Assembly: GCA_965657165.1 (NCBI GenBank)
Contig: CBFHNG010000049.1
Location: 1 to 12,089 of the forward strand
Source of the DNA: UBA3537 sp965657165
GTDB taxonomy: Bacteria > Bacteroidota > Bacteroidia > Flavobacteriales > Flavobacteriaceae
Length of the DNA stretch: 12,089 nt
Direction of reading: 5' to 3'
The notes beneath the pieces were generated by a model, which worked only from the letters and a program-made list of their open reading frames with translations, did not search any database and was not told where the DNA came from. Positions 6,435 to 12,089 of this stretch are shown here, one piece after another. The position numbers and the translations under genes are program-made. Position 1 is the stretch's first letter, and every line of letters begins with the position of its first letter.

Positions 6435-7778
6435 ATGAAAAATTTAAAAATTTTACTACTTACAGTTTTTGCCATCATTGGCTTTAACTCTTGTCAAGAC
6501 GACGACGACTTAGTATTTACGGCTGCACCTGAAGCAGAATTCACATTTGTAAATACATTTTTAGACGATTATGTACTAAACGCTAATGCCGCAAACAATA
6601 TAGCAGAACGCTTTGTTTTTAATTCGGCTAACTTTAACACACCTAGTCCTGTTAATTACGTCTTAGAAAACTCAATTTTAGGAGATTTTACTGATGCTAT
6701 GTCCGTTGGAGGACAAACCACTACCAATGAGATATCCGTAACTGTTGGACAACTCTTGGAAAAAGCTGAAATGGCAGGAATTGGTGAAGATGAATCTGGA
6801 GCACTTAGTTTTAGGATAAAAGCGTTCTTGGGAGATGAAGGTACTGCTACAGAGTTTTCGTATACTCCAATACAATTGATTAATGTAACAATTCCTTCTC
6901 AAGGCACAGGTGGTTCTGGAATAGAGCCCTCCACTTGGGGTGTTGTAGGGTCTGGTTATAACAATTGGGGCAGCGGTGGTCCTGATGGCGTATTTTATAC
7001 AACTAGTGAACCAGGTGTAATAGTAAGTTATGTTTCTCTTATTACGGGAGATATAAAATTCCGAGAAAATAACGAATGGGGTGGTGACTTAGGAGATGCT
7101 ACTGGAGACGGTGTTTTAGATGCTGATCCTGACAACAACATTTCAGTCACTGAGGGAGATTATAAAATTACAATTAACACCAATGATAATAGCTACACTA
7201 TTGAAGAATTTTCATGGGGGATTGTAGGATCTGGATACAACGATTGGGGAGGTGCTGGTCCTGACGCTAAATTTTATTATGATTACACGACCGATACATT
7301 TAAAGTCGGAGTCAAATTAATTGATGGCGAAATTAAAGTCCGTCCAAATAATACTTGGGGGGGAGACCTAGGAGATGCAAACGGTGATGGGGTTTTAGAT
7401 GCTGATTCAGACAATAACATTGCAGTAACTGAAGGCCATTATATGATGACCATTAACTTAAATGACAATAGTTACTCCTTGGAGTCAAGTACTGTGTGGG
7501 GTATTGTCGGTTCTGGCTATAATGATTGGGGTGGCGCAGGACCTGATTTTGCATTGACTGAAGTACAACCTAATATTTTTGTTGGAGATGTTGCTAATCT
7601 GGTAGATGGCGAGATAAAGTTCAGGTCTAATAATGAATGGGGTGATGATCTTGGAGATGCGAACGGAGATGAAGTTTTAGACGCTGACCCCGATAATAAT
7701 ATTGCTGTAACTGCTGGAGGATATAGAGTTAGAATTGATTTTAATGATAATTCCTATCAGCTTAACAAAATAAATTAA
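6435..7778 (+). CDS. SusE-like starch-binding outer-membrane lipoprotein with three tandem repeats
   Basis: This is a 447-residue lipoprotein. The signal peptide ends in the lipobox FNSC (Cys20), followed by QDDDD, a surface-export-type acidic tail. Residues about 27-150 form an N-terminal SusE-type immunoglobulin-like domain (FNSANFNTPSPVNYVLE, then LEKAEMAG). Three tandem repeats of 93-94 residues follow, beginning at Trp168, Trp261 and Trp355. Each runs W-G-(I/V)-V-G-S-G-Y-N-(N/D)-W-G...GPD, then (D)GEIK(F/V)R.NN.WG.DLGDA, then an Asp-rich loop, then G.Y.(M/I)..N.NDNSY. This is the SusE/SusF carbohydrate-binding repeat pattern; the conserved Trp residues and the IK(F/V)R strand are expected to form the glucan sites. 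Inferred role: hold starch or maltodextrin at the surface next to SusCD. SusE and SusF proteins diverge fast, so the exact label is by position and repeat type. Likely co-transcribed with susCD; a hairpin follows the gene. Confidence 0.88.
   Translation: MKNLKILLLTVFAIIGFNSCQDDDDLVFTAAPEAEFTFVNTFLDDYVLNANAANNIAERFVFNSANFNTPSPVNYVLENSILGDFTDAMSVGGQTTTNEISVTVGQLLEKAEMAGIGEDESGALSFRIKAFLGDEGTATEFSYTPIQLINVTIPSQGTGGSGIEPSTWGVVGSGYNNWGSGGPDGVFYTTSEPGVIVSYVSLITGDIKFRENNEWGGDLGDATGDGVLDADPDNNISVTEGDYKITINTNDNSYTIEEFSWGIVGSGYNDWGGAGPDAKFYYDYTTDTFKVGVKLIDGEIKVRPNNTWGGDLGDANGDGVLDADSDNNIAVTEGHYMMTINLNDNSYSLESSTVWGIVGSGYNDWGGAGPDFALTEVQPNIFVGDVANLVDGEIKFRSNNEWGDDLGDANGDEVLDADPDNNIAVTAGGYRVRIDFNDNSYQLNKIN
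6936..7775 (+). repeat. Three tandem coding repeats of about 280 bases
   Basis: Units begin at the TGG codons at 6936, 7215 and 7497, giving periods of 279 and 282 bases. The protein units are strongly alike, but the DNA has drifted at many third codon positions, so the duplication is old and maintained by selection, not recent. Each unit carries an acidic loop: GDATGDGVLDADPDNN in unit 1, GDANGDGVLDADSDNN in unit 2 and GDANGDEVLDADPDNN in unit 3. Confidence 0.9.
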
Positions 7779-7805
7779 TTTTTTCATTTTGGTTTGTTAA
7801 TTAAG

Positions 7806-7834
7806 TGGCTGGTCTCTTTAATTAGGGCCAGCCA
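7806..7834 (+). terminator. Hairpin between the SusE-like gene and the amylase gene
   Basis: The arms TGGCTGG (7806-7812) and CCAGCCA (7828-7834) pair perfectly and can extend inward by C-G and G-U pairs, leaving a loop of about 9 bases. It is followed by TATTTAAATT, not by a clean T run. It starts 27 bases after the SusE-like stop and ends 15 bases before the amylase ATG. It may be a leaky terminator or an mRNA-stabilising 3' structure that lowers amylase expression relative to susCDE. No convincing separate amylase promoter was found in the 71-base gap. Confidence 0.5.
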
Positions 7835-7849
7835 TATTTAAATTACACT

Positions 7850-10723
7850 ATGAAACTATTTCTAATATATCCCTACTTACTTTGTTCTTTACTGTCTTTT
7901 GGCCAAGTTACAATAACGCCAAACCCCTTTGAGGTTGATCAAAGTATCACCATAACTGTTGATGCCAATTCTACAGCAACCACTTGTAATGGATTCAGTA
8001 ATCCAAGTAAAGTTTATTTGCACTCAGGAATTGGGACGGACAGTAACCCATGGGATTACAGCGTTGTAGGAAATTGGGGACAAGATGATGGTGTAGGTGA
8101 AATGTCCAACAATGGCGATGGTACGTGGAGTATCTCTTTTGTTCCAGAGACCTACTATAATTTAACTGCAGCACAAGCCCAAAATGCCATTAAAATGGGG
8201 ATGGTTTTCAGAAATGAGGACGGCTCTAAAGAATTGAAAAACTATGGATGTACTGATTTTTATTTTGATGTGGGAACATTTCAAGTAAGTTTGTCTAATC
8301 CAGACCAAAATTCAACAACTATTCTTAATAGTGGAGATGATTTATCTATTAGTGCCACAAATATTGGCGGCAATGCTGATTATGTTTTAAAATCTAATGG
8401 CGCTGTAATCAATTCTCAAGCAGGAGTTTCTAGTTATATATTCAACCACACAAATATTACAGAAAATCAAGTTTATTCTTTAGAAGTTACTTTGAGTGGA
8501 ACGCTCATCATAAAAGAATTTATGGCACTTATTGACCCAGGGTCAGATTACGAGGTAATGCCGACTTCATACCAGGACGGGATTACATACCTTAGTGATA
8601 CAGAGGCAGTGTTGGTACTTTATGCACCCTATAAAGACTTTGTTTATGTAGCAGGGAGTTTCAATAATTGGCAGCCCAATACAGACTATGCCATGAAAAT
8701 AGATCCCACAAGAAACAATAAATTCTGGCTCAACATTACAGGGTTAACTCCAGAACAAATAGAAACCTATCAATATTGGGTTGTAGACCAAACCCCTCTA
8801 ACAAATGCACCCAAGCTGGTTAAGACGGCTGATCCGTACTCAACACTTGTGCTTTCACCCTATGACGATCCTTGGATTCCCGAAGAAAGTTATCCTAATT
8901 TACCAACTTTTCCAGAAGGTCAAGAGCGTGAGGTTACTGTTCTTCAAACAGCGCAAACCCCATATAATTGGCAAGTCACCGACTTTCAAAAACCTGCAAA
9001 AGAAGATTTAATCATCTATGAGCTTTTAATAAGAGATTTTGACGCCGACCGTAATTTTCAAGATGTAATTGATCGAATAGATTATTTTAAAAATTTAAAT
9101 ATAAATGCTATTGAATTGATGCCCATTATGGAATTTGAAGGCAATGAAAGCTGGGGGTATAATACCTCCTTTCACTTGGCTTTGGATAAATTTTATGGTA
9201 CAGCATCCAAATTTAAAGAACTCGTTGATGTCTGTCACCAAAATGGCATTGCTGTGATTTTAGATTTAGCACTTAATCATGCCTTTGGACGAAATCCAAT
9301 GGTGCGTATGTGGATGAACGATTCTGACGGTGATGGCTGGGGCGAACCCAATGGTCGAAATCCCTATTTTAACACAACAGCAACACACAGCTACAGTGTT
9401 GGTAGCGACTTTGATCATAGTAGTGCTTGGACAAAACTATATACAGAGCGTGTTATAGAACGCTGGATTGAAGATTTTAAAATTGATGGTTTCCGGTGGG
9501 ATTTGACAAAAGGATTTACCCAAAACTGTTCTTCAGGTGACTATTCTTGCACTGATAGTTATCAAGCTGATAGAGTAGCAATTCTCAAAGAATATGCTGA
9601 CTACTCATGGAGTTTAGATCCCGATCATTATGTAATTTTTGAACATTTAGGAGGACAACAAGAACAAAAAGAATGGGCTGATTATCGAATTGACGAGGGT
9701 AAGGGCATTATGCTTTGGGGGAAAATGACCAATCCTTATAACCAATTAACTATGGGCTATGCCAGTGATTCAAATTTTAATGACATGGGGCATAACAGTC
9801 AAAATTTCTTAGGAAAACGTCTTATTGGTTATGCAGAAAGTCATGACGAAGAGCGATTGATGTATCGAAATTTAATATATGGAGCATCAAGTGGCGGTTA
9901 TGACATAACAGACCTCAATACAGCCCTTCAGCGTATGCCTGCCCTAGGTTCAGTGACACTGACCATACCTGGGCCAAAAATGATTTGGCATTTTGGAGAG
10001 CTTGGTATGGAAAACTCAATTTACACATGCGGTGACGAAACCGTAGACACCCCCAGTGATGCCATTCCGGGAGATTGTAAACTGGATACAAAACCACAAC
10101 CCCAATGGGTTGATAACTGGTTTGGGAATTCGATTCGGAATGATATTTACAACAGTTGGTCAAGAATAAATGCTTTGAAAATTAATGAAGCAGTTTTTGA
10201 AGGTAATTATGATATAAATTCAGGATCATTGACCCCGAAAATATACATTTGGGATGATGCTTTACCTTCGACAAGTTTAAAAAACGTCGTTATTCTTTCA
10301 AATTTTGAGCTTACTGCTCAAAACATCACACCAAACTTTCCCTACACAGGGACGTGGTATGATTTGATGGACCCATCTGGAGGAACATTCATTAACGTGA
10401 ATAGTACAACAGCGCAAATTAATATACCCGCTGGGGATTTTAGGATTTATGGGAATAGGCCATCTGAAACACTCAGTACAAATGACTTATTAACCTACAA
10501 GGATATTCAAATTTATCCAAACCCCGTTCATGAATATTTTAAAATTAATCTGCATTTAAAACAAATTAAAATTTATAATCTATTAGGGAAATTAGTACAA
10601 ACTCATAAAGGAAACTTTAGTTCTGGACACCCTTTTGACACATCAAGTTTAGAACCTGGTGTTTACCTCATTTCTATTCTTACAGAAAGAGGTAAAATGA
10701 TTCGCAAAGTTATTAAGCATTAA
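7850..10723 (+). CDS. Secreted GH13 alpha-amylase-family glycoside hydrolase with type IX secretion signal
   Basis: This 957-residue enzyme has a Sec signal peptide at residues 1-18 (ends LSFGQ). Residues about 20-240 form a beta-rich region with VTITPNPFEVDQSITITVDA and an Asp/Trp-rich stretch; it resembles N-terminal modules of other Bacteroidota amylases but I cannot name it firmly. A CBM48/E-set-like domain (about 245-345) contains VYVAGSFNNWQP. The GH13 catalytic barrel starts near 388 (LIIYELLIRDF). All four GH13 motifs are visible: DLALNH (Asp472, His477), GFRWD (nucleophile Asp551), FEHLGG (acid/base Glu598) and ESHDEE (His665, Asp666), so it should be active on alpha-1,4-glucans. Residues about 885-957 (IQIYPNPV...LEPGVYLISI...RKVIKH) are a type A T9SS sorting domain, so the enzyme is exported and either released or sugar-anchored at the surface. 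It lacks a lipobox, unlike Bacteroides SusG. Last gene of the susCDE operon; exact specificity (amylase, neopullulanase or similar) is unsettled. Confidence 0.92.
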   Translation: MKLFLIYPYLLCSLLSFGQVTITPNPFEVDQSITITVDANSTATTCNGFSNPSKVYLHSGIGTDSNPWDYSVVGNWGQDDGVGEMSNNGDGTWSISFVPETYYNLTAAQAQNAIKMGMVFRNEDGSKELKNYGCTDFYFDVGTFQVSLSNPDQNSTTILNSGDDLSISATNIGGNADYVLKSNGAVINSQAGVSSYIFNHTNITENQVYSLEVTLSGTLIIKEFMALIDPGSDYEVMPTSYQDGITYLSDTEAVLVLYAPYKDFVYVAGSFNNWQPNTDYAMKIDPTRNNKFWLNITGLTPEQIETYQYWVVDQTPLTNAPKLVKTADPYSTLVLSPYDDPWIPEESYPNLPTFPEGQEREVTVLQTAQTPYNWQVTDFQKPAKEDLIIYELLIRDFDADRNFQDVIDRIDYFKNLNINAIELMPIMEFEGNESWGYNTSFHLALDKFYGTASKFKELVDVCHQNGIAVILDLALNHAFGRNPMVRMWMNDSDGDGWGEPNGRNPYFNTTATHSYSVGSDFDHSSAWTKLYTERVIERWIEDFKIDGFRWDLTKGFTQNCSSGDYSCTDSYQADRVAILKEYADYSWSLDPDHYVIFEHLGGQQEQKEWADYRIDEGKGIMLWGKMTNPYNQLTMGYASDSNFNDMGHNSQNFLGKRLIGYAESHDEERLMYRNLIYGASSGGYDITDLNTALQRMPALGSVTLTIPGPKMIWHFGELGMENSIYTCGDETVDTPSDAIPGDCKLDTKPQPQWVDNWFGNSIRNDIYNSWSRINALKINEAVFEGNYDINSGSLTPKIYIWDDALPSTSLKNVVILSNFELTAQNITPNFPYTGTWYDLMDPSGGTFINVNSTTAQINIPAGDFRIYGNRPSETLSTNDLLTYKDIQIYPNPVHEYFKINLHLKQIKIYNLLGKLVQTHKGNFSSGHPFDTSSLEPGVYLISILTERGKMIRKVIKH

Positions 10724-10751
10724 TAGTCATATAAAAGTTAATTGCAATCAA

Positions 10752-10765
10752 AAAGTTCGAACTTT
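10752..10765. repeat. Perfect 14-base palindrome after the amylase gene
   Basis: AAAGTTCGAACTTT is its own reverse complement. It lies 28 bases after the amylase stop, just past a smaller 8-base palindrome, ATTGCAAT (10741-10748). Function unknown. It is not followed by a T run, so it is not the terminator. Confidence 0.4.
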
Positions 10766-10801
10766 CGTAAGTTTGGGTCACGAATAAACAGTACAATAAG
10801 G

Positions 10802-10832
10802 AAAAACGCCAAGCTTGCTTGAGCGTTTTTTT
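10802..10832 (+). terminator. Intrinsic terminator of the susCDE-amylase operon
   Basis: The stem is AAAAACGC-CAAG with CTTG-(A)-GCGTTTTT around a 4-base CTTG loop, with one bulged A, followed by further T's to 10832. The A-tract before and T-tract after make it usable from both sides, so it may also stop leftward transcripts from the convergent VOC operon. It lies 78 bases after the amylase stop codon. Confidence 0.85.
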
Positions 10833-10846
10833 GTTTGGACTATTTT

Positions 10847-10893
10847 CAGCACGGAGTGCTAAGGATCAGCGCAGCTACTCCTGTCGCAGTCAC
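10847..10893. repeat. GC-rich intergenic patch with a small hairpin, possible dispersed repeat
   Basis: About 28 of 47 bases are G or C (roughly 60%) within strongly A/T-rich surroundings. It opens with the hairpin AGCAC-GGA-GTGCT (10848-10860), followed by GGATCAGCGCAGCTACTCC (10863-10881). It codes for nothing convincing. It has the look of an extragenic dispersed element, but only one copy is in this window, so this is inference. Confidence 0.3.
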
Positions 10894-10896
10894 AAA

Positions 10897-10932
10897 TTAT
10901 CCTCAAGAATAATAATTTATTTTTGGGGATAA
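10897..10932 (+). terminator. Long A/T-rich hairpin between the convergent operons
   Basis: The 13-base arms 10897-10909 (TTATCCTCAAGAA) and 10920-10932 (TTTTTGGGGATAA) pair fully in plus-strand RNA with two G-U pairs and a 10-base loop, followed by TTTTATT. In minus-strand RNA the two G-U pairs become A-C mismatches, so the structure favours the plus strand. It may be a second, weaker terminator for rightward transcripts, 26 bases before the end of the convergent VOC gene. Confidence 0.45.
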
Positions 10933-10958
10933 TTTTATTAAAAAAGTTTGCCAAAAAA

Positions 10959-11372
10959 TTAAAAAGTGAATGTTTCCTCGTTATTTTTAAAAGATTTAAA
11001 CTCCAAGACATAGCCATTTGGATCTTTAACAAAAAACGAAACATGTTCCCCTTTTTTATTTTTTAAAAAACATGTTTGGTCGATTATTTCAATAGCTGTG
11101 TAACTTAATTTTTTAAATAATTTTTGCCATTCTTGTCGTTTAATAATAACACCATAATGAAAAGATGGTAAAATATTTCCCTCAAAAATATAATCAGGGC
11201 TGTTAAAACTGTATTTTCCTGCTTTTGTAAAAGTTGTTTGATGCCCAAAAAGATTCACGTCAACCCAATTTTGTGTTGACCTTCCTATTTCACAGCCTAA
11301 CTCATTTTTATAAAACTCGATGGTGTTAGAAATACTTAAACACGGCAAAGAAAGGTGAAAAATTGTATTCAT
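10959..11372 (-). CDS. VOC/glyoxalase-superfamily protein
   Basis: This 137-residue protein is the usual length for a single-unit VOC protein with two beta-alpha-beta-beta-beta modules. Module 1 begins FHLSLPCLSISNTIEFYKNELGCEIGR and continues WVDVNLFGHQTTF. Module 2 begins FHYGVIIKRQEWQKLF and ends FFVKDPNGYVLEFKSF. The candidate metal ligands of the fold are His6 (FHL), His44 (GHQ), His72 (FHYGV) and Glu124 (LEFK), in the places where the family carries them, so a metal-dependent enzyme (lyase, isomerase or dioxygenase type) is likely. The substrate is unknown; such proteins are often mislabelled glyoxalase I. Its start lies 17 bases after the stop of the 99-aa gene, so it is the last gene of a leftward operon that begins with the deoxyhypusine-synthase-like gene. 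Confidence 0.88.
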   Translation of the reverse strand: MNTIFHLSLPCLSISNTIEFYKNELGCEIGRSTQNWVDVNLFGHQTTFTKAGKYSFNSPDYIFEGNILPSFHYGVIIKRQEWQKLFKKLSYTAIEIIDQTCFLKNKKGEHVSFFVKDPNGYVLEFKSFKNNEETFTF

Positions 11373-11389
11373 AATGTTGTTTAATAATT

Positions 11390-11689
11390 TTAAGTGAGGT
11401 CAAAATCATGGTTTGGGTCAATCTCTTTATCTTCTTCAATAAATACTGAATCTTCATTAAGTTCAGATTGCTCATCTTCAAATTCTTGAATAATTTGATT
11501 CATTTTTTTACCTATTCTAATCAAATACACAGTATCAGTACTTTTCAATTCTACTGCTTGAATTGTTTCTCCAGTACTATTTTTAAACTCTATTATATCA
11601 TTATCACCATAGCCATCGGGGAATCTTTCTACAAAAAGGTTTAGAATCTCTGGGGTTAATTTGTCAAAACCAACAATAATTCGTTTCAT
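11390..11689 (-). CDS. Small acidic conserved-type protein of unknown function (99 aa)
   Basis: I do not recognise a named family. The first 65 residues look folded: MKRIIVGFDKLTPEILNLFVERFPDGYGD, then DIIEFKNSTGETIQAVELKSTDTVYLIRIGKK, suggesting a beta-alpha-beta-beta arrangement. The last 35 residues are strongly acidic and probably disordered (FEDEQSELNED, IEEDKEIDPNHDFD). There is no signal peptide or membrane segment, so it is cytosolic. It starts only 5 bases after the stop of the deoxyhypusine-synthase-like gene and ends 17 bases before the VOC gene, which supports it being a real, translated member of the operon. The acidic tail could bind cations such as polyamines or a basic partner; that is a guess from context. 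Confidence 0.8.
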   Translation of the reverse strand: MKRIIVGFDKLTPEILNLFVERFPDGYGDNDIIEFKNSTGETIQAVELKSTDTVYLIRIGKKMNQIIQEFEDEQSELNEDSVFIEEDKEIDPNHDFDLT

Positions 11690-11694
11690 TTTTT

Positions 11695-12089
11695 TTAATA
11701 GTTTAATATATATGCAAAAACTAAAGGTGTCACAATCGTTGCGTCACTTTCTATTATAAATTTTGGAGTATCAATATCGAGTTTACCCCATGTAATTTTT
11801 TCGTTTGGATCAGCTCCTGAATAGGAGCCATAGCTTGTAGTAGAGTCGCTAATCTGGCAAAAGTAACTCCAAAAAGGAGTGTTTTCTTGACCCATATCTT
11901 GGTAGAGCATTGGGACCACACAGATAGGGAAATCACCTGCTATACCACCTCCTATTTGAAAGAATCCAATACCATGTTCTGAATTTTTAGAGTACCAATC
12001 AGCAAGGAAGGTCATGTATTCAATTCCAGATTTCATTGTACTCGCTTTAAGCTCTCCTTTTAATACATATGAAGCAAAAATATTTCCCA
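11695..12089 (-). CDS. Deoxyhypusine-synthase-family protein (C-terminal part; start off window)
   Basis: The frame is open from the window edge, reading GNIFASYVLKGELKASTMKSGIEYM, so the ATG at 12036 is internal and the true start lies to the right of the window. About 131 C-terminal residues are present. Family marks: GFFQIGGGIAGDFPICVVPML, then SDSTTSYGSYSGADPNEKITWGK, then ESDATIVTPLVFAYIL. The lysine in ITWGK (codon 11782-11784) lines up with the catalytic lysine of eukaryotic deoxyhypusine synthase (Lys329 of human DHS in a SWGK motif), which carries the aminobutyl intermediate from spermidine. Bacteria lack eIF5A, so the bacterial homologues are thought to act in polyamine metabolism, for example homospermidine-type synthesis. 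In flavobacteria such genes commonly sit near arginine decarboxylase and agmatinase genes, which may lie just beyond the window. It heads the 99-aa/VOC gene pair. Confidence 0.9.
   Translation of the reverse strand, partial: GNIFASYVLKGELKASTMKSGIEYMTFLADWYSKNSEHGIGFFQIGGGIAGDFPICVVPMLYQDMGQENTPFWSYFCQISDSTTSYGSYSGADPNEKITWGKLDIDTPKFIIESDATIVTPLVFAYILNY

Noticed and set aside
6678..6902. Minus-strand open frame of 74 codons inside the SusE-like gene
   Set aside because: Lies wholly within a well-supported gene on the other strand; composition and sequence show no domain.
6936..7775. Tandem repeats considered as a recent duplication or hot spot for slippage
   Set aside because: The DNA copies have diverged at many synonymous sites while the protein is kept, so they are old functional repeats.
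8805..9011. Plus-strand frame of 68 codons inside the amylase gene
   Set aside because: A shifted-frame shadow of the amylase CBM48-to-GH13 linker; no own start context or family.
9915..10163. Minus-strand frame of 82 codons inside the amylase gene
   Set aside because: Antisense shadow of the GH13 barrel end; Cys/Trp/Tyr-rich antisense composition and no recognisable domain.
10753..10790. TTCGAA followed by GTTTGGGTCACG, resembling the T-arm of a tRNA
   Set aside because: No acceptor, D or anticodon arms can be folded upstream; the preceding bases are the amylase end.
10859..11044. Minus-strand frame of 61 codons over the VOC 3' end and GC-rich patch
   Set aside because: Overlaps the end of the VOC gene in another frame and runs into the hairpin region; no family features.
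11754..11936. Second minus-strand frame inside the deoxyhypusine-synthase-like gene
   Set aside because: Shifted-frame shadow of a gene with clear family motifs.

Overview
The window looks like chromosomal DNA of a marine-type member of the Flavobacteriaceae (Bacteroidota). The evidence is low GC, start codons preceded by A/T-rich stretches instead of Shine-Dalgarno sites, promoters of the TTTG-N20-TAnnTTTG type, a SusC/SusD pair, and a C-terminal type IX secretion sorting domain. No mobile element, CRISPR array, tRNA or rRNA was found.

Left and centre (1-10723) form an alpha-glucan (starch/maltodextrin) utilisation locus. On the minus strand lie the 5' end of an SLC45/sucrose-maltose type MFS sugar transporter (cut by the window edge) and, upstream of it, a LacI-family regulator. 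Divergent from these, on the plus strand, are susC (TonB-dependent transporter), susD (glycan-binding lipoprotein), a SusE-like lipoprotein with three tandem starch-binding-type repeats, and a 957-aa secreted GH13 alpha-amylase-family enzyme with a type IX sorting domain. The inferred scheme is: the amylase cuts polymer outside the cell or at its surface; SusD and the SusE-like protein hold oligosaccharides; SusC imports them to the periplasm; the MFS carrier takes the small products across the inner membrane; the LacI-family protein senses a sugar and controls both arms.

The regulatory DNA is the least ordinary part. The MFS gene has an excellent promoter of its own whose -33 element abuts the lacI stop codon. 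A 22-base sequence matching at 21 positions lies directly downstream of the -7 elements of both the MFS and susC promoters, in opposite orientation relative to transcription. At the MFS copy it is embedded in a 41-base perfect-armed inverted repeat. This is a good candidate for a shared operator of the locus.

Right end (10724-12089): a convergent intergenic region holds an intrinsic terminator, a 14-base perfect palindrome, a locally GC-rich patch and an A/T-rich hairpin. Beyond it is a minus-strand operon, read leftward: a deoxyhypusine-synthase-family protein (5' end off the window), a 99-aa acidic protein of unknown function, and a VOC/glyoxalase-superfamily protein. This operon is unrelated to starch use and probably belongs to polyamine-type metabolism.

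The protein-coding content belongs to known families; I do not see a wholly new system here. The points worth following are the paired regulatory element, the calcium-loop-like motifs in the SusE repeats, and the unexplained N-terminal domain of the amylase.
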